Shown in pieces: positions 32,591 to 43,821 of a DNA stretch of 64,000 bases. How positions within the stretch are numbered: the first letter of the stretch is position 1; each line of letters starts with the position of its first letter. The stretch is taken from contig JANVFP010000023.1 of NCBI GenBank assembly GCA_027919835.1, positions 1 to 64,000 on the forward strand. The letters run 5' to 3'. The translations under genes and the position numbers were made by a program. A model generated the notes under the pieces. The model worked only from the letters and a program-made list of their open reading frames with translations. It was not told where the DNA came from and made no database searches. This DNA comes from Lentinula raphanica (lineage: Eukaryota > Basidiomycota > Agaricomycetes > Agaricales > Omphalotaceae).

Positions 32591-35500
32591 ATGGACCACC
32601 GAGACGACTTCACTTTTGCTCGACTCTCAGATTTGAGGCTCCCAGTCACGATTCGAATGCGAGTATCATCTTTAAATGAGCTTTCTTTGGTCTTCATACC
32701 ACCTTCATAGATCACAATTAGAAGGGAATCGCAAACCACGAAGCTTCACCGAAGTCCTAGAGAATCCTGACCTCAGATATCACGGCGTTCAATCATCGTG
32801 AGCAACCCTTATGGATATCGTTTACATGCAAGTAATCGCAATCGCTCAAAAGGACGCTCTCAGATCTCTATGTCATCTGTCAACTTATCGCGGACAACAA
32901 ACCATTAACCATCCCGTTTCGGACGTCGTTCAAGGCTTTCAAGAACGCCTACATGTACGCCTCCATGACCATGCTTCACTCCTGGTAACTCAAGTGCTCA
33001 ACCTTTTGGAAACAGCTGGAATGAGTGGATAACATTCCCAATCCGATATTGCGACCTTCCGCTCAGCGCTCAGATAACATTCACCATCTGGGACATTGCC
33101 GGTCCAAGATCTGCTGCTCCTGTGGGTGGGACGACGTTCAGGCTATTTGGGAAGAAATGGTCTGTCAATTCTAACGCTTCAATATAGATGTCTCTAACAA
33201 TGACTTGACCTCTGCAGGACTCTACGTCGAGGGAAACATCGTCTATTACTATGGCCAGGAATCGAAGCCGATGGCTCCGTAGACTCGGCAACGCCAAGCA
33301 AGATACCGGGCACTACAGACGAAATGGGTCGCTTGGAGAAGTTGGTGAAGAAATACGAGCGTGGCGACTTACCAAAGTCAGAATGGTTGGACAAGATGAC
33401 ATTCAGGAAGATGGAAGAAATTCATTCCGTGCGTACTCCTCCTCGACGCGTTTCTGTCTATCTCAACGTCTTGTCACCCTCAGGCAGAAACTCAGAAATC
33501 CGAGAACCTCTTCCTCTATATCGACCTCCCCCGGTTTGATTTTCCTGTGATATTCAATGAACCTGAATCCCTGGGTAACCCAGCGTCCACTTCGACACTT
33601 CCACCACCATCACTACCGCCTCCTCCACAGACACCAACTCAGCCGGTTACCTCTTCATTCGCTTCCGACAATACACATCTATGGACCATCGTCGATCCTG
33701 AGATCACACGAGAAAATCCCGTCGAGGACAAGCATCGTCGATTGGTTCGCAGTCATCGTAGTGGTCCCTATGATCGCGAGTTGAAGCCCAACTCAAAGGA
33801 TAGAGACAACATTGGAGTGAGTATATACCGTTGCTCGGTCTTCGTTCATTCGGTTCATTCGGTTCATGTCTGCTAGGAAATTCTCAACTATGCTCCCAGC
33901 CAACCTCTCAGTCCAGAAGAGAAAGACCTCATTTGGAAGTTCCGCTTCCACCTCGCCAGAGACAAGCGTGGACTCACCAAGTTTCTCAAAGCTGTTACAT
34001 GGAGAGATCCATCCGAAGTGAAACAAGCTGTCGAAGAACTGTTACCTCAATGGACCGAGATCGATATGGACGATGCTCTCGAACTTCTCGGTCCTGGGAC
34101 TGTTGATTCTCGCGTTCGGGCATTTGCTGTCAGACAGTTGGCAAGAGCTGATGATGAGGTGTGTAGCGCTTGTCGCGCGCTTCCTTGTGTGTACTGATTT
34201 TAGCCAACTCAGGAACTCTTCCTGTACCTTCTTCAACTGGTACAAGCGCTCAAATTCGAAAGCGCTGCTACTGATCAACGTTCTTCACGGTCCGCCACTA
34301 ACGCCATATCGTACGATGATAGCGGCTTGACGGATTTCCTTGTTTCAAGAGGAGTGCGGAATGCTTGGCTTGGTAATCGACTGTACTGGTATCTGATGGT
34401 CGAAGTTGCGCTGGAGGATAAGGTCATTTCGAAGATGTACGGACGTGTTGTGTTCAAGTTCATGAATAAACTTCTTGAGGTGAGCAAATCTCATTCGTCT
34501 CTGTTACCTGTGCTGACTCTGTATATAGGTCGAAAATGGATCTGATCGACGAGAACTTCTGCGCCGGCAAGGTCAGCTTGTCGAAACGCTTGGGAAGCGT
34601 GCACGCGAACTACGAACATCGAAAGACGGGACGGGGAAGAAGAAAGAACGTCTACAAGCGTTCTTAGCAGACCCGAAAAACAACCTCTCATCCATGGCAC
34701 CTCTTCCCCTACCTCTCAACGCTCAGATCGAAATCACAGGCATCATATCCGAAAAGTCCTCCGTCTTCAAATCCGCAATGTACCCTCTCCTTCTCTATTT
34801 CCAGTGCTCCGATGGCTCAGAATACCCCGTCATATTCAAAGACGGCGACGACATGCGTCAAGATCAACTCGTCCTCCAGATGTTCACTCTGATGGATCGG
34901 CTGTTGCGACAGGAGAATTTGGATTTGAAACTGACGCCGTATGCGGTGCTGGCGACAGGCCAGCACCAAGGGATGGCACAGTTCGTGCCGAGCAAGACTA
35001 TCGCAGCGATTGTGAGTGAGTTTGGGAACGTGCAGACTTACCTGAGGGCGAGTTATCCGGATGAGGGGAGTGTAGGAACGTGGGGGATTGAGCCCGGGGT
35101 CATTGATACGTTCGTCAGGAGTTGTGGTTCGTGATCATAATCGCTTGGTCGATGAAGAGCTTCCAACTAATCTACATTTAGCTGGCTATTGTGTCGTAAC
35201 CTATCTCCTTGGTGTAGGTGATCGGCATTTGGATAACTTGCTCATTGCTCCGGATGGTGCGATCCCTCTTCATCATCGTCAACTACTTTCTCAAATGCTC
35301 TATTCAGGTCATTTTTTCCATGTCGATTTCGGCTACATCCTCGGACGCGACCCAAAGCCCTTTCCTCCAGCTGTGAAAGTGTGTAAAGAAATGGTTGACG
35401 GCATGGGTGGAACCCAAAGCACCCACTACATGCGGTTCAAATCCTTCTGTTTCACCGCTTTCACTATTCTCCGCAAGAGCGCCAACCTCATACTGAACTT

Positions 35501-35702
35501 GGTCGCACTCATGGTCGATGCTAACATACGGGATATCAACAAACATCGGAATGTACATGAACAGATTCAAGAGAAGTTTCGGTTGGACTTGACTGAAGAA
35601 GAGTCGATCAAGCACTTTGAAATATTGCTCAATGAGACTAGTTATTTCACTGTGATGTTGGATAGGATACATGATCTCACACAGCAGTATTGGCGCACCT
35701 AG
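32591..35702 (+). CDS. VPS34: Class III phosphatidylinositol 3-kinase
   Basis: Eleven exons: 32591-32658, 32711-32797, 32853-32954, 33016-33159, 33218-33428, 33484-33816, 33877-34158, 34213-34479, 34529-35126, 35182-35256 and 35308-35702 (853 aa). Vps34 makes PI3P on endosomes and autophagic membranes as part of the Vps15/Vps30 complexes. The C2 domain (about 20-260) shows LSDLYVICQLIADNKPL, TIWDIAGP and LRRGKHRL. The helical PIK domain (about 290-530) follows. The kinase domain has FKDGDDMRQDQLVLQ (Lys of the ATP site), GVGDRHLDNLL (catalytic loop) and HVDFGYILGRDPKP (metal-binding DFG); it ends TQQYWRT, matching the family's conserved C-terminal helix. Intron 1 is GC-AG (donor GCGAGT at 32659), required to read TIRISQLEGNRKP. 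A low-complexity proline insert (about 230-260) interrupts the C2-PIK linker. Confidence 0.95.
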
Positions 35703-36060
35703 GAAATAGGACTATTATTCAAACAAACCGAGGAGTGTTTAACGTCAATATAAGTAGGGAAAAGATATTGCACACTGTTACAAATTCCTACATTCCTACA
35801 GCCAGTGAGGGTAAGTTGCATTCAGTGTTGGATGTTTAGAGTCCATGAATAATTTATTCTACGCAGTGCATGTTTAGTCATAAAATGAAGATTAAAAGCC
35901 CTATGACCGAACAGTCCTTGCTGAAACCTGAGAGCGAAGTCTATTACCAAGTTGTAACAGTTTCAGGGCTAGATAGCTCTTCAGCTTCAGTCTTAGGCTC
36001 GTCCACTAGTCCTCCCTACCTAGGAGCTTGCTCAGCCATGCGCATGAATCCTAATCCTAA
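35703..36060. other. Convergent spacer
   Basis: Lies between the VPS34 stop and the end of the minus-strand gene at 36061; holds both 3' ends. No gene seen. Confidence 0.5.
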
Positions 36061-37847
36061 TCAAAGACCCCTTCTAGACCTTGAATTCACTTCCCTCTCC
36101 AGCTCATACTGTATAGCCCAACCTGCAAAATCATCTTCTGCCTCCTTTACAGTCACACCACATGAGGCAAAATGGCGTGCAACAACTTCGACAGAAATTG
36201 GAGATTCCACACCACTGAAGATAAATGGAATGAGTCGGGCAACAGAGGAGATCTGCAGGCCCAATTGCTCTACTAGAGCCTGGTAATAACCTCTCTTGGT
36301 GAATAATGAGAGAACAGTTTCGATGAATCGGTTCCGAACTTGAAGCTGACCTCTCTCCAGTATTGGTCGCAACTGTGCAAAGATTCGAGATGCCCTCAAA
36401 TCGGACATGCACGGATCTCCATTGGGGTGCTTTCGCACACCATTCGGCCAAGAACGGCTGTGAGTTTTGAGATATTCGTACCAAATCTCAGGTGGATCAT
36501 TGAGTCTGGGATTACTCAAACCCGTGCTGTTATCAAAACTAGCACTAGCAGGACTCCTACTAGCACTAGCAATGACAGAATCGTTATTTCGACGTTGGTA
36601 CTTCGCTGTAGACAGATTACCATCACTTGGTAAATTCTTCCAGTGGACCAGAACAAACCGCATCCCATCCGTCCTTTCTTGCGCACCGAGAACATGAGCT
36701 TCAGTACACAAGGCCCTGCACTTGACCAGTGCACTGATGTCACCGGCATGAGCTGCTTCAAACAGATTTCTCAAGGCTGTCTTCATATCCCTGCCAGAAT
36801 GCCACTGCCTACTACCCATGTTGTAGTAACCAGGGATGCCGTCACCAGGACGAGAGAGGGTAGAGGAGTGTTGGAGATATGAACGTGAAGGTATAGGTGT
36901 TGATCTCAACACCAATAGGCCATTATTGGCCTCAACCCGAGAGTTCATAGGTGGTGCAGCACCGGGCAACAATGCTCTGTCAGAAAGGGCAGAAGGAGCA
37001 GAAGGAGCAGAAGGAGCAGAAGGAGCAGAGGGAGCAGAGGGAGCAGAGGGAGCAGAGGGAGCAGAGGGAGCAGAAGGAGCAGAGGAAGCAGAAGGAGCAG
37101 AGGAAGCAGAAGGAGCATCATGTGGAACACCACCAAAGCGCAACCTGCGCTCAACCGCTCTGTCAGAATTAGATATGACCGGAGCAGTCGAACTTGGATT
37201 CTGAGTCACAGCTGAAGGTGAAGGTGTAGCCTCATCGAAGCGGACGGCGTCGTTCCAGAGAGGTTTGGGAATACTGAGTAGGGACTGAGTCGCAGCCGAC
37301 CGGAATTCCTTTCGCGTGGCAAAGGTCGGAGACGTGAACACAGACAAAAGTCATCCAGCGAGAGCTTTCCGAGATATAGTTGAGTGAGGGACTTCAACTC
37401 TTCTTCTGCCAATGCCTGGTTCACCAGGGCACGGTTCATCCGCTGTATGAGCCTTTGTGGCGTCATGTCGAAAGACTGCCTGCGTAGACCTTCTTCAAGG
37501 CCTCGGTGCCACATGATATCGTGGCGTTGGTGCATCCTTGACCATGCTCCCTCGATTCCTCTCACCCTTTGTTGGAGAGAGTGATCAATGTGAGAGACAA
37601 AGTCGTTGCATGTGGCACACCCTAGTCCTTCCCTGTGGGTCACTCCATAGACATCAACGTCCACGTTCCAGCAGTGATGGCTGGCTCCTGGAGGGCAGGT
37701 GCAGAGATCTGGCTCAGGCAGCCCTGTCAAGCTGGGTTGAGAATATTCAAAGGCTGACGGGGATGTCGGGGACAGAGATAGGTGGTGGTTCACAGGCGAA
37801 CCGTGAGTAGGGTCTTGCTTCGAAGACTCTTCGGCAAACGATGGCAT
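36061..37847 (-). pseudogene. Unidentified protein with (PSA)n repeat; frame broken by one base
   Basis: Reading from an ATG at 37847 (MPSFAEESSKQDP), the frame is open for about 165 codons and includes a Cys/His-rich patch (CTCPPGASHHCWNVDVDVYG, GLGCATCNDF) and a helical part. It leaves its natural frame at an A4 run (37346-37349; T4 in the gene). One more T would join it to the second open frame (36061-37347), which carries a Pro-Ser-Ala tandem repeat, FEAAHAGDISALVKCRALC and a helical C-terminus (IRNRFIETVLSLF-like, then LERE). No intron with GT..AG and correct phase fits at the junction. I do not recognise the family. Either a young pseudogene or an assembly indel. The true start may be further upstream. 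Confidence 0.5.
36990..37112. repeat. 9-bp coding minisatellite (AGAAGGAGC / AGAGGGAGC)
   Basis: Some 13 near-perfect copies of a 9-bp unit encode the Pro-Ser-Ala repeat of the minus-strand gene around it. Two unit variants (AGA AGG and AGA GGG) are grouped in blocks, as expected for slippage. The unit length is a multiple of three, so copy-number change would not break the frame. Confidence 0.85.
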
Positions 37848-38238
37848 GAGAGAGCACAAGCACTTGGGAATAGCAGCGAAGAGGGCAGCTGTTAAACTGT
37901 TCCAAGACGTTATATGTACACCTTGAAGAAAGAGAGAGAGAGAGGAGTAATATGTGGTCACCGTGAATCTCCCTGCGCTGAACTTGAAATTTTTTTGAGG
38001 CAATGCAGGCCATCAAGAACACACACCCTCTTTGGAAGAGCAAAATTCATACCTACATACTTACTTGGTTCAAAAGCTGTTATTGATTCATTGATTTTCA
38101 ATCACGCCATGTCCTCTGCACAAGCAGACTGACTCAATTCTCTGTGCCATTCTTGGTAACTGTTTGGTATACTGACAGGAAGCATGGCCACTACACATAA
38201 ACCACCGCACCGCCTACGTGGTTCTGCAGGAGACCTTG
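37848..38238. other. Spacer between two minus-strand genes
   Basis: 5' flank of the repeat-containing gene and 3' flank of ILV5. Contains a short GAGAGAGAGA tract near 37930. No gene seen. Confidence 0.45.
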
Positions 38239-39828
38239 TCACTCTGAATCTGGTTTGTAGTCCGGGCGCAATGATCGAACAGTCTTCCCTGAAAAGTGAG
38301 GAGAAGTTGTGAGAAAAAGAAGCGAGTGTGGGCGAAAATTGATCCGCTTACCTGCACGCCATATCTCCTGATTATTGATAATTTCGAGCTCCGCGGCAAG
38401 ATCTTTCCTGTAAGTCGGTCTGCCGTTGAACTCTAGAGATTTGCGAGTCTCGGTGCCGTTCTTGACGCTCTCATATAGCTGTTCGAAGATTGGCACGTTG
38501 GCTTTTTCAAACACCGGTGCCCAGTCAAGAGCGCCGCGACGAGCGGTCGTCGAGCATGCATTGAACATGTAGTCCATTCTATAAAAGGAACAGAAGTCAG
38601 AATTAGAACAGCATCAAGCTCAATATGGCTGACCCTTTGGCGCCAATCAGGGGATAAAGAGATTGGGTGGCTTCTTCGACAGTCTCGTTGAATGCCTCGG
38701 AGGGAGTGTGCCCGTTCTTGCGGAGAACTTGGTACTGAGCAAGGAAAAGCCCCTCTAGAAGGAGATAAGTAATCTTCACATCTTTCGAAAGCTGTTGAGG
38801 GACTCACGAATAGCACCCATGAGCTAAAATGAAGACGAATGATGGCATATGAGTATTTGATTCATGGCTTTCACGTTGCAAAGCACTGACCACTCCACGT
38901 TCACCATACAGATCCGAATACACCTCCTTCTCAAAGGTTGTATCATACATATACCCAGAACCAATACCGACTCCGAGAGCGATAGCCTTCTCTTTTGCCT
39001 TACCAGTCACGTCCTGGAATACAGCTACAGAGGAATTGATCCCTCTTCCCTCTTTGAAGAGGGTCCGGACGGTACGTCCAGAGCCCTTTGGTGCAACGAG
39101 GATAACATCAACGTCCGAAGGAGGGATGACCTTGGTGTCTTCCTTGTACACGACGGAGAACCCATGAGAGAAGTAGAGGGTTTTTCCCTTGGTGATGAGA
39201 GGTGCGATTTGGGGCCAGGTTTGGGATTGAGCAGCATCGGAGAGGAGATTCATGATAATAGTTCCTTTCTCGATGGCTTCTTCGATAGGGAAGAGGGTCT
39301 CCCCAGGAACCTGGAGATGGAATTGAGTACAACTAATCGATACTTGGAAAAAGAAAAGCAGGAACATACCCAACCATCTTCGATGGCTTGCTTCCAGCTT
39401 TCGCCGTCTTTGCGCACACCAACGATAACATTGAGGCCGTTATCCCGAGCGTTCAAACCTTGTCCATGACCTTGGGAGCCATAACCAATCAAAGCAAGAG
39501 TGTCATTCTTGAAGTAGTCCTGGAGTTTTGCCAAAGGCCAGTCACTCCGCTCGTACACAACTTCCTTCGTCCCGGCAAAGTCAAGAGTCTTGATTCCACG
39601 AGCACCCTACACAATTCTAGTCAAAAAACGAACAATGGAGAGACAGAAGAGGCAGAAGCATACCATGAGAGAGGAGGCGCCACTCTGTGTAGATTTTGCA
39701 GCAGCAATTTTTCCTAAAAGAGAGAACGATGGTGCCTGGGATTTTAGAGTAGAAAAACTACGAGGAGCGGCACGTCGCGCGGTGTTGCGCATAGCTTGGG
39801 TCGCAGAGCGTGAAGCGAGAGAGGACAT
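38239..39828 (-). CDS. ILV5: Ketol-acid reductoisomerase, mitochondrial
   Basis: Seven exons: 39664-39828, 39370-39606, 38891-39310, 38808-38823 (16 nt), 38634-38754, 38352-38578 and 38239-38288 (411 aa). The enzyme isomerises and reduces acetohydroxy acids with NADPH and Mg2+ in isoleucine/valine synthesis. The N-terminus is an Arg/Ser/Ala-rich mitochondrial presequence ([19 protein letters not shown]). The Rossmann fingerprint is [16 protein letters not shown] (about 95-110), with an Arg in VGVRKDG favouring NADPH. Metal-binding residues fall in [10 protein letters not shown]..., the segment after the 16-nt exon (FLAQYQVLR) and [15 protein letters not shown]; the C-terminal knotted domain follows, through [12 protein letters not shown]. 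It ends [12 protein letters not shown]. The short exon gives LMGAIQG across the junction. Confidence 0.95.
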
Positions 39829-40096
39829 GATAGTATGAACTGGTACAAACTACACCGTGTAGGAGTAAGTACTTTTTTTTGGTGGTGGTGTGGGACGAAG
39901 GTGAAGATTCGCGAGTCATAAAATAATTTCAATGGCTCGGTTATTTTCGGCCGGTCGGTCGGCTGCTCCGAATTTCCATAAATAGTAACTGGATATTCAT
40001 CTTCATCGGTCTGCTTTGTTCTACCAGGACAATTACATGGAAACCGTCATAACTACATTGTTTAAAAAAATACAAGGGGGTGAGTACACGGTGACT

Positions 40097-41713
40097 CTAA
40101 TAACCTACAATGCCCAATCTTCCTCTTAGATTCTTTCCTGGGTAAACCGTTGATGCAGGCGGGGGCAACGACGGAAGCCCTGGAATGCTTCCTCCCTTTC
40201 CTCCTATACCCCCTCTCATATCCTCTTCCTTTCTACTACCTGTATCCTCACAGACACCTACCTTCCTCGCATCCCAACCGAATAACCAGTCTCTCCTCAT
40301 CTCACTTGCCCAGAACACCGGATTAGTCTCGTCATCTTTCAGACTCATCAGGTAATCTCTTTGCTCCTGCGCAGGTCCGTCATACAGATGCAACCATTCT
40401 TGTAGGACTTGCGTGTTCCGTGTGATATACGCCGTACGAGGAACACGGCAAGATTGATAAAGGGAAAGAGCAGACGATAAGGTAGATACGAGTTCTTCAG
40501 GCGAATCAGAGGAATAAGACTCCAGGTGGCTGAACAGTGCTGCGCGCAATGCAGCGGCATCTTCCATAACCTGTGCAGCTCCCTGAGCGAGATACGGCAT
40601 CATGGGATGTGCCGAATCACCCAATAATGCTACCTTCCCACTCGGATGAACCCAGTCTTCCAACGGTCCCTCGAGCTCGGCCAGTCTCCATTTAACATAC
40701 TCCCCTGTCATTCCACACAGTCTCTGGACAATCGGACACCAGCCATCCTCAAACCTTTCCACGAGCTCTTTGTTATCCGCCCTCTTACTCCATTCCGCCT
40801 CTCCAACTGGCTGTCCTCGATCGGTGCGATGGGTGACATCGATGATGATATTGTAGAGCTCTCCCTCACGAAGAGGATACCCCACAGCGTGTCCCTCTGG
40901 TCCCATCCAGTGCGTTGCCCAAGGTTCGGTGACCAGCTCACGGACAGATTGATCTGGGTCCTGAAGGAGAGGCGAAGCAGGGACGAGGATTCGATACGCC
41001 ACGTCTCCTGTGTCGACTAGTGGATTAGGCGGTTTCTGATGCGCACGGATGATCTCGTCTCTGGCGATAGATCGTATACCGTCTGCAGCGATGACTAGAT
41101 CGCCAGTATACCATTCTCCGCGAGAGGTTTGAACGCCGGGTTTATGAAAATCGTACTCGACGACCCGCGAGTTCGTCAGGATGGAGATCGTACCGAGTCC
41201 CATATCCGTGTCGGTAGAACCGTTCATGGGGGCGAATTTCTCTGCAGCTTTCCTCATCGCATCAACCAGGTCTGCACGATGAATGAAGTGGTACGGAGCC
41301 CCGAATCTCTCTTTGACGTCAGCGAATGGAATTTCGCACAGGAGCTACGTCGGTGAAGATATGGTCATCCAGAGTGGACCGACAATACAGAAATCAAGTG
41401 GCACTGTACCTTGTCCTTCCAGCTAACGAACCTGTTTCCTTTCGAAATCTCTTTCTTGATCGATTGTAGATCCACTCCCCATTCAGTGAGGAGCTTGCAT
41501 GAGTTGGGGGGAACACGGATTCCTGCGCCGACCTAGTTATTGAAAAGGGAGAGATCAAGAAGCGCTTATTATCTCAAGACAGAGTCTATTCACCTCCGCA
41601 AACTCCTTGATTGCGTCAAGCACAATGACCTTATGTCCATCTGCAGCAAGAGCAAGCGCAGTGGACAGTCCCGCAATACCTGCACCCACAACAACCACAG
41701 TGAGAGTCTTCAT
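40097..41713 (-). CDS. FAD-dependent monooxygenase (salicylate hydroxylase-like)
   Basis: Three exons: 41594-41713, 41410-41532 and 40097-41344 (496 aa). This is a class A flavoprotein hydroxylase: it uses NAD(P)H and O2 to hydroxylate an aromatic substrate. The FAD-binding GxGxxG is at the N-terminus (VVVVGAGIAGLSTALALA), then GAGIRVPPNSCKLL spanning intron 1; the DG motif is VIAADGIRSIARD, and the second FAD site is VALLGDSAHPMMPYLAQGA. Substrate cannot be told from sequence; the closest named families are salicylate hydroxylases and the FAD monooxygenases of secondary metabolism. The C-terminal 40 residues are Gly/Pro-rich. No signal peptide. It is convergent with nothing (ILV5 upstream is on the same strand) and is not in an obvious metabolite cluster. 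Confidence 0.9.
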
Positions 41714-42359
41714 TGTTCTTCTGCAAGTATGGGGTCAACTGCCAAACCTTGTGATTCTGGATATATGTCTAGTAGCGACTCCTAGTCTGAGTTCAAGATG
41801 GAGCCGCCTCGTTGCTGAAGCCACCCGTCAAAAAAAATCAGTGTGTGCACTGTTCGAATTGAATATCACATTTGAGCTATGTTGAGTCTTATATGAGAAT
41901 TAGGAATACTCTGAGAGGGGAGTCATGCAAGCGCGATTGAGCGTGGATTCACACCATATATTCCCGAGCATACCATTGGATTCACGCCAGCTGATCTTAT
42001 CTTTCTATCCCACTTGACCTATTATTGAACACGACTTCAATCTTGGACAACCCACATTCCGAATAAATTGTTTCCCCTATCCACTCCTTGATCAAATAAT
42101 GCACCTAGTAGCAGCTGGGGAAGTCTAAGGCTGCACATTTTCCATTCGGGTAGAGTAGTAAATTCAGCCCACTAGTATCTATTCAATGGTATGTGCCAGG
42201 CTCTTACTATCCTTCGTGACAAGGGCAGTGATATTTCTTGTTCATATTGATGTGTTTTGTTTCCTCCGTCATTACCAGCTGACGGCAGTGGTAGTAAGAG
42301 ATTCATCTACTTATACATACTAATGTCCTTTCTTCAAGCCTTGTTCAAACGTTCAACTG
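41714..42359. other. Intergenic region
   Basis: Promoter of the monooxygenase and 3' flank of the 7TM-like gene. AT-richer than its neighbours; no coding or RNA feature seen. Confidence 0.45.
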
Positions 42360-43821
42360 CTACTCAGACTCATAGGTATCCTTGGTCGAACCTCTTCTCT
42401 TCCAAGAATTGTACATCTGGACAAAATCCTGCTCGTATTGAGAAAAGATGAGTCGAGCTGGCAGAAGATATACTCACTTCTTGCGTGCCAAACACAATTG
42501 CTATCAAAATGGGAACTGAAAACAATCGGGGGTTGGGTAACCAGCCGTCTGGGGCATAGGATCAATGATCAATACATACTGATGGCCAATAAATCCATAG
42601 TCCCTGTGCTTATATATGCTGTAGTACTCTTACCCATGATATCAATCAATCTGAAGGAGCAGTGTTTACATGAGTGATGACTTTTGCAATGTGCAGTTCA
42701 ATGAGATAAATATACTCACATTATTCCCAATCCTCCTGCAAAGGTGAAGAATCCTACTCGGACAAATAACGCGAAAGGAAAGATTGGGCCACTTTGATGT
42801 CGACGCCTGAGGTCCCGAAAGATGCCCCGCTGACGCCAGAAGTAATATATTGTGTATACTATGCATGAAAACAGATCACCGCATGTCCAACAAGTTGATC
42901 TCGCATGGGCATACATTCAAGCAAGATCATGGAAACAACTAGCACAGCAGCAAGGATTCCTGTCACCGTGGTACTGCCAGTGAAGCGAAAGAAGTCAGTG
43001 ATCATATACATACCATCCTACTGGAAAACTCACGGTAGATCATCAAGAAGGTGACAGAACATTTGCTGTGAATTTCGTTGGATCGCGCCTAGATTGGAAA
43101 GTCCGGTCTAAGTAGGGAAGTTGGTACATCATTGATCACGATATTCATTAAGTTTCGCGACTCACAAACATCGCTATCCAGAAAGTGACCTGATGGGTGA
43201 GGGGAGGTAAAAACAAAAGCTGACTCAACGAATCAGTCCATGGCCCTTGTTTTTCCCAACTTGGGTGAAACGATATGGCTTATTCTACTCACACCTGTTA
43301 TAATCCGGGGATCGAGCTTCCTGCTAACCATCATGGTTGTTAGCCTCAAATACAGCTTCCCGACACCAGTTAGATGGGTTGTGCTGAGGTAGGAGAAACT
43401 GAGACTCACTTCCACAACGAAAGCTAATCCTGCTGCAGCCACACTGCCATTCAAGAAAATTAGAAATGCCTTTGGATTCATGCCTAAGCGCGTGAGTTGA
43501 CTTACACTGGAGGTGCAGCGTAAATGAGTCCTGCTTGGAACAAACAGAGACCGAGGGGAGGCTCAGGTCCGGTTTGATGTCCAACGAGTAGGAGGTATGA
43601 TATACAATATACAAGCGAGGAAACCATCAACGCAAACCACGTCTTCATACGCTGAGGCCTCTTTGACAACAATGCGAATAGATAGGTCAACGAGATAAGA
43701 GCGAGAGCTATGAATTGTAGTATATCGAACACCACGAAAGCGCGACTTTCTAAGACAGATCAAAATTCATGAGTGATCACGCCAGGGGTGCAGCAGATGA
43801 AATGCAACACTTGCCTACCAT
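42360..43821 (-). CDS. Putative seven-transmembrane protein, paralog 1
   Basis: Eleven exons: 43815-43821 (7 nt), 43506-43749, 43410-43443, 43293-43355, 43166-43219, 43034-43107, 42915-42973, 42720-42858, 42580-42650, 42478-42515 and 42360-42428 (283 aa). The first exon is only ATGGTAG, joined across a GC-AG intron (donor GCAAGT) to give MVESRAFVVFD. Hydrophobic segments: ILQFIALALISLTYLFALL, the stretch before VGHQTGPEPP, VVAAAGLAFVVE, HQVTFWIAMF, TTVTGILAAVLVVSMILLE, FALFVRVGFFTFAGGLGI and IPVLIAIVFGTQE, making about seven. The C-terminal FGTQEDFVQMY-W pattern is, from memory, like basidiomycete 7TM families sometimes called receptor-like; ligand and function are unknown. Every exon border matches paralog 2 at 49317. 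Confidence 0.8.

Larger units (their letters stand above)
27640..32800. repeat. Tandem segmental duplication, unit about 2.6 kb (copies about 27640-30105 and 30105-32800)
   Basis: Corresponding landmarks occur in the same order in both copies: TCATCCTTT near 27648 and 30107; the upstream block 28110-28340 and 30905-31145; the secreted genes 28402-29549 and 31197-32264; and the VPS34 5' exons (decayed at about 29870-30105, intact at 32580-32797). The copies have diverged and copy B holds extra sequence at about 30340-30890. The copied unit ended just inside VPS34 intron 2. Confidence 0.75.

Noticed and set aside
37206..38003. Start of the PSA-repeat gene at 38003
   Set aside because: That position is a TTG; the first good ATG in frame is at 37847.
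40097..41713. Secondary-metabolite cluster around the FAD monooxygenase
   Set aside because: Neighbours are ILV5 and a 7TM-like gene; no polyketide, terpene or peptide synthase is present.
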